A DNA stretch of 64,000 nucleotides, taken from the NCBI RefSeq assembly GCF_004340965.1, contig NZ_SLYA01000002.1, positions 434,001 through 498,000 of the forward strand, given 5' to 3'. The notes beneath the pieces were generated by a model that was given only the letters and a program-made list of their open reading frames with translations, searched no databases and had not been told where the DNA came from. Positions 7,701 to 16,429 of the stretch are shown here, in pieces (position 1 is the first letter of the stretch; each line of letters begins with the position of its first letter). This stretch comes from Sphingomonas sp. PP-CE-1A-559. Lineage in GTDB: Bacteria; Pseudomonadota; Alphaproteobacteria; Sphingomonadales; Sphingomonadaceae. A program made the position numbers and the translations under genes.

Positions 7701-8366
7701 TCAATCGTCCTTCTTCATGCGCGCCTTGAGCGCGGCGAGCTGGGCGTTGACCTTGTCGTCGCTGCGCAGTTCGGCGATTTCCTCTTCGAGCGACTTGACG
7801 ACCCCGAGCCCCATCGCATCCGCGCGGCCCTCGGCCTCGTCGACGCGGCGGTCGAGAATGTCGAAGCGGCTGAACGCCTCGTGCGTCTTCGGGCCGTTGT
7901 ACATTTCCCGAAGTCGCGTCCGGTTGTTCGCGCTCTCCAGCCGGGTCTGCACCGCATTCTGCTTGGTGCGCGCCTCGCGGAGCTTGGTCTGGAGCTTGGC
8001 GATGTCCTCTTCGGACGCCCGAAGTGCGTCGTCGAGCACGCCGACCTCGGCCTTCAACTGCTCGGCCATGTCGAACGCCTTCTGGCGCTCCACCAGGGCG
8101 GCCTTGGCGAGGTCCTCGCGGTCCTTGCTCAGCGCCAGCTCAGCCTTCTCGGTCCAGTTGTCCTGGAGCTGCTCCAGCTTCGAGATATGGCGGCGCATCT
8201 CCTTCTGGTCGGCGATGGTGCGCGCGGCGGAGGCGCGAACCTCGACCAGCGTTTCCTCCATCTCCAGGATGATCATGCGGATCATCTTCGACGGATCTTC
8301 GGCCTTCTCGATGAGATCGGCGAAGTTGGCGGCGACGATGTCGCGGGTGCGGGAAAAGATGCCCAT
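7701..8366 (-). CDS. pspA: PspA/IM30 family phage-shock protein
   Basis: 221-residue, nearly all-helical protein beginning MGIFSRTRDIVAANFADLIE, the amphipathic membrane-binding helix of PspA, followed by the long coiled-coil hairpin (EDPSKMIRMIILEMEETLVE is the family signature). PspA is an ESCRT-III-like protein that coats damaged inner membrane and, in proteobacteria, binds and inhibits the activator PspF. It is the second gene of the operon, after a 47-codon gene, with AGGAT as Shine-Dalgarno. PspF is encoded divergently, which supports the classical regulatory circuit. Confidence 0.95.
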   Translation of the reverse strand: MGIFSRTRDIVAANFADLIEKAEDPSKMIRMIILEMEETLVEVRASAARTIADQKEMRRHISKLEQLQDNWTEKAELALSKDREDLAKAALVERQKAFDMAEQLKAEVGVLDDALRASEEDIAKLQTKLREARTKQNAVQTRLESANNRTRLREMYNGPKTHEAFSRFDILDRRVDEAEGRADAMGLGVVKSLEEEIAELRSDDKVNAQLAALKARMKKDD

Positions 8367-8420
8367 GTAAATCCTACTCTAGGGGTCGGCCCGAGGCTCT
8401 CAGCGAGTCCGTCGGGAGTC

Positions 8421-8564
8421 TTATGCCACGATTGCGGTGGTTGCCGCGATAGGCGTCATGTTGGTTGCGGTCGCGGGTCCCACGGCGCCGATGACGCAAG
8501 TTGCGCTGGCGACGATGGTGCAGAGAGCGGCGACTACGGTGCGGGCGATGTTGGTGTTGAACAT
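8421..8564 (-). CDS. 47-aa exported or membrane peptide, first gene of the psp operon
   Basis: Short gene starting MFNTNIARTVVAALCTIVAS and ending AATTAIVA, preceded by a strong Shine-Dalgarno (AAGGGGA, 7 bases upstream). The N-terminus has one Arg and a long hydrophobic stretch, then AVGPATA, a plausible signal-peptidase site that would leave only about 14 mature residues; alternatively the whole peptide stays in the membrane. It lies between the sigma-54 promoter (8621-8636) and pspA, so it should be the first product made on PspF activation. No homology is recognised. The reading frame, ribosome site and position support a real gene; function unknown. Confidence 0.7.
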   Translation of the reverse strand: MFNTNIARTVVAALCTIVASATCVIGAVGPATATNMTPIAATTAIVA

Positions 8565-8620
8565 GGTGGGTCCCCTTTAAGGATGGTTGGTTCCGCTATT
8601 CGGCGGGTTGCCTGAAGCAT

Positions 8621-8636
8621 TGCATGTGTCGTGCCA
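8621..8636 (-). promoter_or_regulatory. Sigma-54 promoter of the psp operon
   Basis: On the minus strand the sequence TGGCACGACACATGCA fits the sigma-54 consensus TGGCACG-N4-TTGCA with one mismatch and has the required GG-N10-GC spacing. Transcription would start near 8610, about 45 bases before the 47-codon gene. The adjacent divergent gene encodes PspF, the sigma-54 activator specific to psp promoters, which supports the call. PspF upstream binding sites would be expected at about 8650-8730; I could not define them. Confidence 0.85.
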
Positions 8637-8736
8637 GTTTCGAAAACGGCGGATTTGCAGGGCTTTGCGCGATTTCGACCGTCGGGCGGGCACCGCAAGC
8701 TTGCCAAGAGTTGGGAATTCGCGCCACATCTTCGCC

Positions 8737-9774
8737 ATGGAGAGAACAACCCAGGTCATCGGCGAATCCGGCACGTTCATGGCGGCACTCGAACGCGCGT
8801 CGCGGGCGGCCGCGCTTGATCGCCCCGTGCTGGTGATCGGCGAGCGCGGGACGGGCAAGGAACTGGTAGCCGAGCGTCTGCATCGTCTGTCGCCGCGATG
8901 GGATCAGCCTTTGGTCATAATGAACTGCGCGGCGCTGCCCGAGACCCTGATCGAGGCGGAGTTGTTCGGGCATGAGGCGGGCGCGTTCACTGGCGCGACC
9001 AAGGCGCGGGTAGGGCGGTTCGAGGAGGCCGATGGCGGCACGCTGTTCCTCGACGAACTCGGTACGCTGTCGATTGCGGCGCAGGACCGACTGCTCCGCG
9101 CAGTCGAATATGGTGAGATCACCCGGATCGGCTCGTCGCGACCGATGCGCGTCGACGTGCGGATCGTCGCCGCGACCAACGAGCATCTCCCCGACAAGGT
9201 CGACCGCCACGAGTTCCGCGCCGATCTTCTCGACCGCCTGTCGTTCGAGGTGGTGACGTTGCCGCCTCTGCGCGCGCGGACCGGCGACGTGGTGGTACTT
9301 GCGGAACATTTCGGCCGACGCATGGCGTCCGAGCTGGGGCGCGAACGCTGGGAGGGGTTCGGCCCCGCAGCGATGGACGCGCTGATCGCCTATCGCTGGC
9401 CCGGCAACGTCCGCGAACTCCGCAACGTCGTCGAGCGCGCGGTGTATCGCTGGGAACAGACGGGGCCGATCGACGCGATCGAGATCGATCCGTTCCAGTC
9501 GCCACACCGCCCCGGCGCGTCGACTGCGCCTAAACCTATGGTTGTGGCCCCGCGTGCCGCCGAACCGGACGAAGGCGAAGACCCAGTAGTCGCGTGCGAA
9601 GAAGGCCCCTCGGACTTCAAGTCCCGCGTATCCCGCTTCGAACGCGACCTCCTCTCGCGAGCCCTATCGGAACACCGCTTCAACCAACGCGCCACCGCCG
9701 AAGCCCTAGGCCTGAGCTACGACCAACTCCGTCACGCCCTAAAACGCCACGACCTGCTTAACGCGGGCGGTTAA
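8737..9774 (+). CDS. pspF: PspF, sigma-54-dependent activator of the phage-shock operon
   Basis: 345-residue bacterial enhancer-binding protein without a receiver or GAF domain, as is typical of PspF. The AAA+ domain shows Walker A (GERGTGKE, residues 35-42), the sigma-54 contact loop GAFTGA (82-87) and Walker B (GGTLFLDEL, 100-108). The C-terminus has a Fis-type helix-turn-helix (FNQRATAEALGLSYDQLRHA). The start at 8737 gives the family N-terminus; the frame is open to 8587 but that stretch overlaps the psp promoter. Its activity is expected to be held in check by PspA. An acidic linker of about 50 residues separates the AAA+ domain from the HTH. Confidence 0.93.
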   Translation: MERTTQVIGESGTFMAALERASRAAALDRPVLVIGERGTGKELVAERLHRLSPRWDQPLVIMNCAALPETLIEAELFGHEAGAFTGATKARVGRFEEADGGTLFLDELGTLSIAAQDRLLRAVEYGEITRIGSSRPMRVDVRIVAATNEHLPDKVDRHEFRADLLDRLSFEVVTLPPLRARTGDVVVLAEHFGRRMASELGRERWEGFGPAAMDALIAYRWPGNVRELRNVVERAVYRWEQTGPIDAIEIDPFQSPHRPGASTAPKPMVVAPRAAEPDEGEDPVVACEEGPSDFKSRVSRFERDLLSRALSEHRFNQRATAEALGLSYDQLRHALKRHDLLNAGG

Positions 9775-9778
9775 AGTA

Positions 9779-9902
9779 ATCCTCCCCCGCAAGGGGGAGG
9801 TGGCTGGCTCTTGCCAGACGGAGGGGGAGGACACGGAGCAGAGGTTTCGCGTGCCTCCCCCTCCGTCACCTTCGGCGCCACCTCCCCCTTGCGGGGGAGG
9901 AT
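9779..9902. repeat. Long paired inverted repeat, family B (CCTCCCCCGCAAGGGGGAGG)
   Basis: The outer 26-27 bp arms at each end are complementary, and inside lies a second pair (CGGAGGGGGAGG with CCTCCCCCTCCG). It starts 5 bases after the pspF stop and ends just before the convergent antiporter gene. A near-copy of the same length and internal order is at 48931-49062. Confidence 0.9.
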
Positions 9903-9915
9903 CGTAGGTGCTTCG

Positions 9916-11124
9916 TCACCCGCTCTTCCCGACCAGTCCCGCCAGCTTCTTCAGCTTCGGCGCAACGATCGGCACCGTCAGCATCGTGCTTGCCAGCGCC
10001 ATCAGCAACAGTGCCGTGAACGTCTCATTCGTAATGATCTTTTTATCCAGCAGGATGTTGACGAAGATGATCATGATGAGCGCCTTGGTCTGGAGTAGCC
10101 AGCCGATCGCCGACGCCTCGCCCGGCCGCCACTTCAGGATCCGTCCCGCCGCATGAACGCCCGCCAGCTTCCCCCCGACCGACGCGACCAGCAGCAGCGC
10201 CGCCGCCCCGAACACCGCATAACCGCCGACCGCCCACTGCGTCTTCAACCCGGTCGACAAGAAGAACACCGGCATCACCGCGAGCAGCACGAAATGGCGG
10301 AACTGGTCCATCTTCGCGGTCGTGAACCATTTCGAATCGAGCACCGCGCCCGACAGGAACGCGCCGACCATGAAGTGCAGCCCCGCCCAGTCCGCCGCGA
10401 ACCCGCAACCTGCGAGCCAGATCAGGCTGACATACCAGCGGTCGCTCTCCTCGATACGCGCCATCAACTTGCGCACGATCAGCGTCGCCACGGCGAACCC
10501 GAGCAGGAAGCCACCTTGCCGACCGACGCGCTCCCAATCGAGCAGGATCAGCGCGAGCACGCCCCAGATCGCGATGTCGTCGAGGCTCGCATAACGCAGG
10601 ATCCGCTGCCCGATCGGCTCGCGCAGCACGTCGAGCTTTTCGAGGAACAGCACGAGGATGGGGAGGGCGGTGACCGCGCAGGCCATGCCGATGCCGAGCA
10701 CGACCTGCCACGTCGCGCCGTCCGGCCCGCGCCAGCCTGGGTAGCGCAACATCAGTACCGCTGCGATGCTGCCGGTGATCAGCGGCACCGCAAGCGCTAA
10801 CCCCGCCGTCACGCCGGTTTCGCCGCGCCGTTTCCAGGCCTCGCCGAGGTCGAGTTCGATGCCGGCGACCCACACGAACATCATCACCGCCCACCACGCG
10901 ATGCCGTTCAGCGAGCCCAACGTCGCGGGTGTGAAGACCGTCGCGTAATAGTCGGGATACGCCGCGCCGAGCACGCCCGGCCCCAGCAGGATGCCGCCGA
11001 AGATCTGCACCACCACCAGCGGCGCCCAATAGTCGGTCCGCCCGAGCCGCCACACCAGATACGGCACGGTGAAGATGATGAGTATCGCGAGGAGGAAGAC
11101 CTCCGTCGGCGTCATGGCGTGCAT
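9916..11124 (-). CDS. CPA2-type cation/proton antiporter
   Basis: 402-residue integral membrane protein with about 11-12 hydrophobic helices, beginning LAILIIFTVPYLVWRLGR and including the GxxLGPxxLG element (GGILLGPGVLGA) and a helix-5 region with SLDDIAIWGVLAL, whose Asp-Asp is the expected ion-binding pair of the Na+/H+ exchanger fold. It has no C-terminal RCK/TrkA domain, unlike KefB/KefC. It should exchange Na+ or K+ for protons across the inner membrane; the ion is not determinable. It stands alone, with a 248-bp gap upstream to the divergent beta-helix gene in which no clear promoter was identified. Confidence 0.85.
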   Translation of the reverse strand: MHAMTPTEVFLLAILIIFTVPYLVWRLGRTDYWAPLVVVQIFGGILLGPGVLGAAYPDYYATVFTPATLGSLNGIAWWAVMMFVWVAGIELDLGEAWKRRGETGVTAGLALAVPLITGSIAAVLMLRYPGWRGPDGATWQVVLGIGMACAVTALPILVLFLEKLDVLREPIGQRILRYASLDDIAIWGVLALILLDWERVGRQGGFLLGFAVATLIVRKLMARIEESDRWYVSLIWLAGCGFAADWAGLHFMVGAFLSGAVLDSKWFTTAKMDQFRHFVLLAVMPVFFLSTGLKTQWAVGGYAVFGAAALLLVASVGGKLAGVHAAGRILKWRPGEASAIGWLLQTKALIMIIFVNILLDKKIITNETFTALLLMALASTMLTVPIVAPKLKKLAGLVGKSG

Positions 11125-11372
11125 GTGGATCTCCCGCGCCGGTCGGTTTCCCCCGCCGGCTTTGTTACGGTAGCGGTATTATGCGGCCGACGCGGGCTCG
11201 GCAATATGCGGACGCCGTAATCGACCCATCCCGGTTCATTCTTTCCAATGCTTCATAACGGGACAGGCGCCGTCGAAGCGCGGCGGACGGACTGGTCGAA
11301 GCGCGACGTTCCGTGCGATCACGCAACCCATATTGTCGGCGGGCAACCGCCGCGGAACGAAGAGGATTTCGG

Positions 11373-12293
11373 ATGAAACGATCGTTGCTCGCCGTCGCGC
11401 TGTTCGCCGCCCCCGCGTTCGCGCAAAGCTCGGCGCCGTTCACGGTGAACGGGCAGGGGTTCGCGACGTTGCAGGAGGCGGTCTCGTCGATCCGGCTGGG
11501 CACCGCGACGATCCTGATCGCGCCGGGCACCTACCGGCAATGCGCGGTGCAGGCCGGTGGCCACATCACCTTCAAGGCGGTCAAGCCCGGCACCGCGATC
11601 TTCGAGAAGGTCGCCTGCGAGGACAAGGCCGCGCTGGTGCTGCGCGGGCAGGGCTCGGTCGTCGACGGCCTCGTCTTCCGCGGCTACCGCGTATCTGACG
11701 GCAATGGGGCGGGCATCCGCACCGAGATGGGCGACCTGTCCGTCACCAACGCGATGTTCCTCGACAGCCAGGAGGGCATCCTCGGCGGCGAGCCGACCGG
11801 TCAGAAGATCCTGATCGACCATTCCACCTTCGCCGGGCTCGGCCAGTGCGACGAGTCGCCGGGCTGTTCGCACGCGATCTACCTCGCCAACAAGGGCAGC
11901 GTGACGATCACCAATTCTCGGTTCGAGCGCGGTACGGGCGGGCACTACGTCAAGCTCCGCGTGCCTAATTTGTCGATCACCGACAACAGCTTCGACGATA
12001 CCGCTGGGAAGAAGACCAACTACATGATCGACCTCCCCGAAGGCGCGACCGGCCTGATCGCGCGCAACACCTTCGTGCAGGGGCGGAACAAGGAGAACCA
12101 CACCGGATTGATCGTAGTCGCGGCGGAGGCGCAGACGTACCGATCGACAGGGTTGCGGGTCGAGGCGAACGACGCGCGACTGTCGCCGGGGGATGGTACG
12201 AGCCCGGCGTTCCTCGCGGACTACAGCCACGACAAGCTAGCGCTGGGGGCAAACCGGCTAGGCGCAGGGTTGCGGGCATTCGAGACGCGGTGA
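11373..12293 (+). CDS. Secreted right-handed beta-helix repeat protein
   Basis: 306 residues with a clear Sec signal peptide, MKRSLLAVALFAAPAFA, cleaved before QSS. The mature part has repeating short beta strands with buried Asn/Ile positions (ITNSRFERGTGGHYVKLRV, LSITDNSFDDTAGKK) typical of parallel beta-helix proteins such as pectate-lyase-like or periplasmic copper-binding folds. No catalytic residues can be assigned. The start at 11373 is preceded by GAGGA. Probably periplasmic or extracellular; a polysaccharide-related function is possible but unproven. Confidence 0.8.
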   Translation: MKRSLLAVALFAAPAFAQSSAPFTVNGQGFATLQEAVSSIRLGTATILIAPGTYRQCAVQAGGHITFKAVKPGTAIFEKVACEDKAALVLRGQGSVVDGLVFRGYRVSDGNGAGIRTEMGDLSVTNAMFLDSQEGILGGEPTGQKILIDHSTFAGLGQCDESPGCSHAIYLANKGSVTITNSRFERGTGGHYVKLRVPNLSITDNSFDDTAGKKTNYMIDLPEGATGLIARNTFVQGRNKENHTGLIVVAAEAQTYRSTGLRVEANDARLSPGDGTSPAFLADYSHDKLALGANRLGAGLRAFETR

Positions 12294-12319
12294 GCGATCG
12301 TACCCTCGCCACCCCGTCT

Positions 12320-12404
12320 CCGTCATCCTGACGAAAGTCAGGATCCAGAGCCGCACAGGACCGCGCCCCGTTACCTTGGATCCTGACTTTCGTCAGGATG
12401 ACGG
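12320..12404. repeat. Paired inverted repeat, family D (GTCATCCTGACGAAAGTCAG)
   Basis: Two perfectly complementary 28-bp arms (12320-12347, 12377-12404) separated by 29 bases, each with its own inner hairpin (CCTGAC-GAAA-GTCAGG). A diverged relative is at 44771-44860 and a solitary half-like hairpin is at 49091. Confidence 0.9.
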
Positions 12405-12452
12405 GTGAGGCGGCAGGATGACGGGCAAGAGGGGGCGCCATACCCATCTAGT

Positions 12453-12509
12453 ATGTTCTCCCGCGAAGGCGGGAGCCCAGGCTGGACTCCCGCCTTCGCG
12501 GGAGAACAT
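12453..12509. repeat. Paired inverted repeat, family A
   Basis: Perfect 23-bp arms (12453-12475 and 12487-12509) around an 11-bp centre with the family core TTCTCCCGCGAAGGCGGGAG. It lies between convergent genes, 48 bases from a family D repeat, and may act as a bidirectional terminator. Confidence 0.9.
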
Positions 12510-12531
12510 GCTTTTGAGAGAGGCGCGGCGC

Positions 12532-14160
12532 TCAGTTGCCGCAGGTGGTCGCAGCACTCGGATCGAGATCCAGGCACCGCCCATCCAACCCACTGACCGG
12601 CAACCCGATCGTCGCCGCCAAGGTCGGCACGATATCCACCGTCTCGACCGAAAGCGGCTGCTCGAACCCCGTCATCCCCTTGCGCCAGAACAGGATCGGC
12701 ACGCGGCGGTCGTAATCCCAAGGCGACCCGTGAGTCTCCACATACCCCCCCGCCGGCGACACGATCGTCGTCACGCGTGGCTTGAGCAGCACCACCATCT
12801 GCCCCGAGCGCTCGGGATAGAACGATGCCCGCGCCCGCTCGATCAGCGTCCAGGTCTCGGGCGGAGACTTCGCCATCGGCGTCGCCATGATCTCCGCTGC
12901 CGAGTAGGCACCCGCTATCTGCGGCATCGCCCGATACCGGCGCAGCGCCTCGGCAAGCACCTTCGCCTGCGTCTTCGCCGGCAGCGTGTCGTCGATATAC
13001 ACGTCGCCTTCCGTCCCCAGCAGCACGCTCCCCGGCAGCCCCATGTCCTTGGCGATCGCAGTGCCGACCTGCTTGGCGAGCACGTTCTCGTCCATGTGCG
13101 CCTCCATAGGCATCGCACGCTGCTGCTGGCGCTCGGTCGCGTCATGCGCGCCGTGATCCGCGGTCAGCACGACCTCGTAATCGACGCCGGTCTCATCCAT
13201 CACCGCGAAGAAATCGCCCAGCGTCTTGTCGAGCTCGGCCATCTGGATGCACATTTCCGTGCCCTGCGTGCCATAGGTATGACCGACATAATCGGTCGCC
13301 GATGCGCCGATATCGATGATGTCGGTCTGCGGCCCTTTGCCGAGCTTCATGTCCTGCACCAGCGCGGCCGCCATCGCGAACACCGCTGCGTCCGATGCCG
13401 GCGACACGCGGAAGCCCTTCGCGTCGCCGGCCTCGCGCTCGAAGCGCCCCTGGCCGTACGTCTTGCCCGCGATCACGATCGGATGGTTCACACCTGCGCA
13501 ATAGCCGGGCAGGGGGAGCGCCGCCTGCGGCTTGGCGATGAGCGCGGCGACCGCGTCGCGCGTCCGCTGCACTGCTGGCGGCACCGCGCGCCCCGCGTAC
13601 GAAACGTACGTCTTGCCGTCCCACCACCAGAGCTCGTCGACCTTGTGGCCACCCATCATCACCGCCGCGCGATCCTTCCCCGCGACCGAGACCGAGCGCG
13701 TCCGCGGATCGCGCGCCTTCATCATTTCGCCGAGTGTCGGTACCTTCAGGTGCATGTCGGACACGGTATAGCTGTCGTGCGTGCTGCCCGTGACGCGCTC
13801 GTCCTCCGAGCAGTAGACGACCTTGTCCGGCCGCCCGGCGCGCTGATCTATCCAGTTGTTGGCGATGATCCCGGTATGCGCGGGCCGCATGCCCGTCAGG
13901 ATCGTCGAGTGGCCCGGGCACGTCTCGGTCGCGGCATGGCTCTGATACCCGCTCGGAAACACCGCGCCGTTGAGCAGTCGGGTGAAGCCGCCGGTATAAT
14001 GGTTGCGATATTGCTGAAACAGGTCGGCGGCGAACTGGTCGACCGAGATCGCGACGATCAGTTTCGGCGGAGTCGTCGGGGTCGCCGCGGGGGGCGCCGC
14101 CGTCTGGGCAGAGACCGAAGCGGCCGAAGTCAGCAGGAGCGCGGCGATAAGTGCTTTCAC
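12532..14160 (-). CDS. phoK: PhoK-like secreted alkaline phosphatase
   Basis: 542 residues with a signal peptide (MKALIAALLLTSAASVSAQ). The segment SHAATETCPGHSTILTG matches, from memory, the nucleophile region of Sphingomonas PhoK and the PafA group, placing the phosphate-accepting Thr at residue 80 followed by Asn101/Asn102 in IIANNW. The second metal site is visible in VLTADHGAHD, and a late HGSPWDYDRRVPILFWRKG block matches the family. These enzymes are calcium/zinc phosphomonoesterases of the periplasm or cell exterior and release phosphate from organic esters. No pho box was identified in the 108-bp gap to the divergent dsbD gene. Confidence 0.9.
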   Translation of the reverse strand: MKALIAALLLTSAASVSAQTAAPPAATPTTPPKLIVAISVDQFAADLFQQYRNHYTGGFTRLLNGAVFPSGYQSHAATETCPGHSTILTGMRPAHTGIIANNWIDQRAGRPDKVVYCSEDERVTGSTHDSYTVSDMHLKVPTLGEMMKARDPRTRSVSVAGKDRAAVMMGGHKVDELWWWDGKTYVSYAGRAVPPAVQRTRDAVAALIAKPQAALPLPGYCAGVNHPIVIAGKTYGQGRFEREAGDAKGFRVSPASDAAVFAMAAALVQDMKLGKGPQTDIIDIGASATDYVGHTYGTQGTEMCIQMAELDKTLGDFFAVMDETGVDYEVVLTADHGAHDATERQQQRAMPMEAHMDENVLAKQVGTAIAKDMGLPGSVLLGTEGDVYIDDTLPAKTQAKVLAEALRRYRAMPQIAGAYSAAEIMATPMAKSPPETWTLIERARASFYPERSGQMVVLLKPRVTTIVSPAGGYVETHGSPWDYDRRVPILFWRKGMTGFEQPLSVETVDIVPTLAATIGLPVSGLDGRCLDLDPSAATTCGN

Positions 14161-14268
14161 GAACAGTCCTTTAGCCAGCGACGACCATCGAGCGCGGCCG
14201 TCGCTTTGAAGTGCAATACGACAAGGTCACCGCTATGGCTTTGCGCGATGAACGAAACAAGGATGGCC

Positions 14269-16317
14269 ATGCGCGGATTACGTTGCGTCCTCATGACGGT
14301 CTTGCTGGCCGTCTGCGGGCTGGCGAGTGCGCCCGCGCTTGCGGAATCGCTGAACGGCTCAAGTCAGCATCTGATGATGAAGCTGGTCGCCGAGAGCGAT
14401 CACCCGAAAGCCGGCGCGCCGCTGACGATAGCGCTGGCAACGACGCCCGAGACCGGCTGGCATGGCTATTGGCGCAACCCGGGCGATGCGGGCTTTCCGG
14501 CGACCTTCGACTGGACCTTGCCGACGGGCGCGAAGGCAGGCGAGCCCGAATGGCCGGTGCCGACCACGCTGCTGATCGCGGGCCTGATGAACTATGTCTA
14601 CGAGGCGCCGTACGCGCCGCTCGTGACGATCCAGGTTCCGGCGGGGCTGGCGGCGGGGTCGAAATTCCCGATCCGCCTGAAGACGAGCTATCTCGTCTGC
14701 TCGGCGACGATCTGCGTACCCGAAGAGAAGGCGCTCTCGCTCGACCTTACGATCGGTGATGGCGCGCCATCGCAGCCCGCCGCGTTCGCGGGCTGGCGTC
14801 AGGCGATCCCTAAGCCGCTCGATGCCGGCGCGACGTACGCGGCGAGCAACGGGACGATGCGGATCGCGGTGCCGTTCCCGGCGGGCGCAAAGATCGACAA
14901 GGCGTATTTCTTCCCTGTCACCACCGGCGCGATCGAGAATGGCGCGGCGCAGACGGTCACGCGCGACGGCGACCGGCTGACGATCAGCACCAAAGTCGCG
15001 GCGAACGCCAAGGCTGTTGGACCGATCGAGGGCGTGCTCCGGATCGGCGACGGGCAGGGGCTCGGCGTCAAGGCAACGCCCGGCGTGGTGTCTGAAGCAG
15101 CCGGCGGCGACGCGACCAGCACCGGCGGCGAAAGCCTCTGGCTGACCGCGCTGATCGCATTCGCCGGCGCGGTGCTCGGCGGGCTGATCCTCAACATCAT
15201 GCCCTGCGTGTTCCCGATCCTTAGCCTCAAGGCACTCAGCCTCGCGCGCGGCGGCGCGAGCGAGAAGGACGCGCGGGGCGAGGCCTTGGCCTATACCGCA
15301 GGCGTCGTTCTGGTCTGCCTCGGCCTCGGCGGCGCGATCCTCGCGTTGCGCGCCGGCGGGTCCGCGGTCGGCTGGGCGTTCCAGTTGCAGCATCCCGGCG
15401 CGATCGTCGCGTTGCTGCTGCTGAGCACCGCGATCGCGTTCAACTTGGCCGGCCTGTTCGAAGTCCCGACGCCGCGCTTCGCAGGCGAGAGCGGCGCGAG
15501 CGGCGCGTTCGCGACGGGCGCACTTGCCGCGTTCATCGCGACACCGTGCACAGGACCGTTCATGGGCGCAGCACTCGGCGCGGCGCTGGTGTTGCCGTGG
15601 CCGGCGGCGCTCGCCGTGTTCGGCGGGCTCGGGATCGGCTTGTCGCTGCCGTTCCTCGCGATCGGGTTCATCCCATCATGGCGACGGTGGCTGCCGAAGC
15701 CTGGCGTCTGGATGGAGACGTTCCGCCACATCCTGTCGGTGCCGATGTTCCTCACCGCTATCGCGCTCGGCTGGGTGCTCGGGCGACAGACCGGCGTGGA
15801 TACGCTGACGCTCGCGCTGGTCGCGGTGCTGGCTGTCGGCACGGTGCTGTGGATCGGCGGCTCGCGTCAGCGCAAGGGCAAGTCGTTCGGCGTGGTCGCA
15901 CAAGTTCTGCTGCTCGTCTTGTTCGTTGGCAGCGCGGTATTGATCTCACGCGCACCGCCGGTCGCCGCCAAGACCGCGACCGCGGGCGACGAGGCGTTCA
16001 CCGAGGCCAAGCTCGCCTCGCTGCGCGTCGAGAAGCGTCCGGTGTTCGTCTACTTCACCGCCGACTGGTGCCTGACGTGCAAGGTCAACGAGAAGGCGGC
16101 GATCGATACCACCGGCGTCCGCGACGCCTTCGCCAAGCACAAGGTCGCGGCCTTGATCGGCGACTGGACCGACGGCGACCCGGTAATGGGCCGCTTCATC
16201 CAAGCCCACAACCGCGCCGGAGTGCCGCTGTATCTATACTACGCGCCGGGCGCCGCTGAGCCCACCGTATTGCCGCAGGTCCTGACGCCGGGCTTACTGG
16301 AAGGCCTAGGAGCCTAG
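14269..16317 (+). CDS. dsbD: DsbD-type thiol:disulfide interchange protein
   Basis: Moves reducing power from cytoplasmic thioredoxin to periplasmic partners. From the ATG at 14269 (AAGGA five bases upstream) the 682-residue protein has a signal peptide ending ALA, an N-terminal DsbD-alpha-like domain (to about residue 220), a membrane domain with the paired cysteines in NIMPCVFPILS and ATPCTGP, and a C-terminal thioredoxin-like domain with Cys601/Cys604 in ADWCLTC. In-frame ATGs at 14248 and 14263 are alternative starts. The frame is open far upstream (to 12418), but that stretch runs antisense through phoK and is not coding. Confidence 0.9.
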   Translation: MRGLRCVLMTVLLAVCGLASAPALAESLNGSSQHLMMKLVAESDHPKAGAPLTIALATTPETGWHGYWRNPGDAGFPATFDWTLPTGAKAGEPEWPVPTTLLIAGLMNYVYEAPYAPLVTIQVPAGLAAGSKFPIRLKTSYLVCSATICVPEEKALSLDLTIGDGAPSQPAAFAGWRQAIPKPLDAGATYAASNGTMRIAVPFPAGAKIDKAYFFPVTTGAIENGAAQTVTRDGDRLTISTKVAANAKAVGPIEGVLRIGDGQGLGVKATPGVVSEAAGGDATSTGGESLWLTALIAFAGAVLGGLILNIMPCVFPILSLKALSLARGGASEKDARGEALAYTAGVVLVCLGLGGAILALRAGGSAVGWAFQLQHPGAIVALLLLSTAIAFNLAGLFEVPTPRFAGESGASGAFATGALAAFIATPCTGPFMGAALGAALVLPWPAALAVFGGLGIGLSLPFLAIGFIPSWRRWLPKPGVWMETFRHILSVPMFLTAIALGWVLGRQTGVDTLTLALVAVLAVGTVLWIGGSRQRKGKSFGVVAQVLLLVLFVGSAVLISRAPPVAAKTATAGDEAFTEAKLASLRVEKRPVFVYFTADWCLTCKVNEKAAIDTTGVRDAFAKHKVAALIGDWTDGDPVMGRFIQAHNRAGVPLYLYYAPGAAEPTVLPQVLTPGLLEGLGA

Positions 16318-16325
16318 GGGATTCC

Positions 16326-16348
16326 CGCCCCTTCCAGGGAGGGGAGCA
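16326..16348. repeat. Solitary half of a family C2 repeat
   Basis: CTTCCAGGGAGGGGAGCAA matches the right arm of the paired repeat at 23053-23177, but no complementary arm is present. It lies just after the dsbD stop and can form only a short CCCCT/AGGGG-type hairpin. Confidence 0.55.
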
Positions 16349-16429
16349 AATACACATTCGACCCTTGTGCAGCGCAGCGATGCGTTGCAGCATGGAACCG
16401 CAACGCTTGATGGGGGATTGACCGTTTCG

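Noticed and set aside
12418..14268. Very long frame upstream of dsbD (total 1299 codons to 16317)
   Set aside because: The upstream part is antisense to phoK, is Arg/His-rich and lacks domains; the real protein starts with a signal peptide at about 14269.
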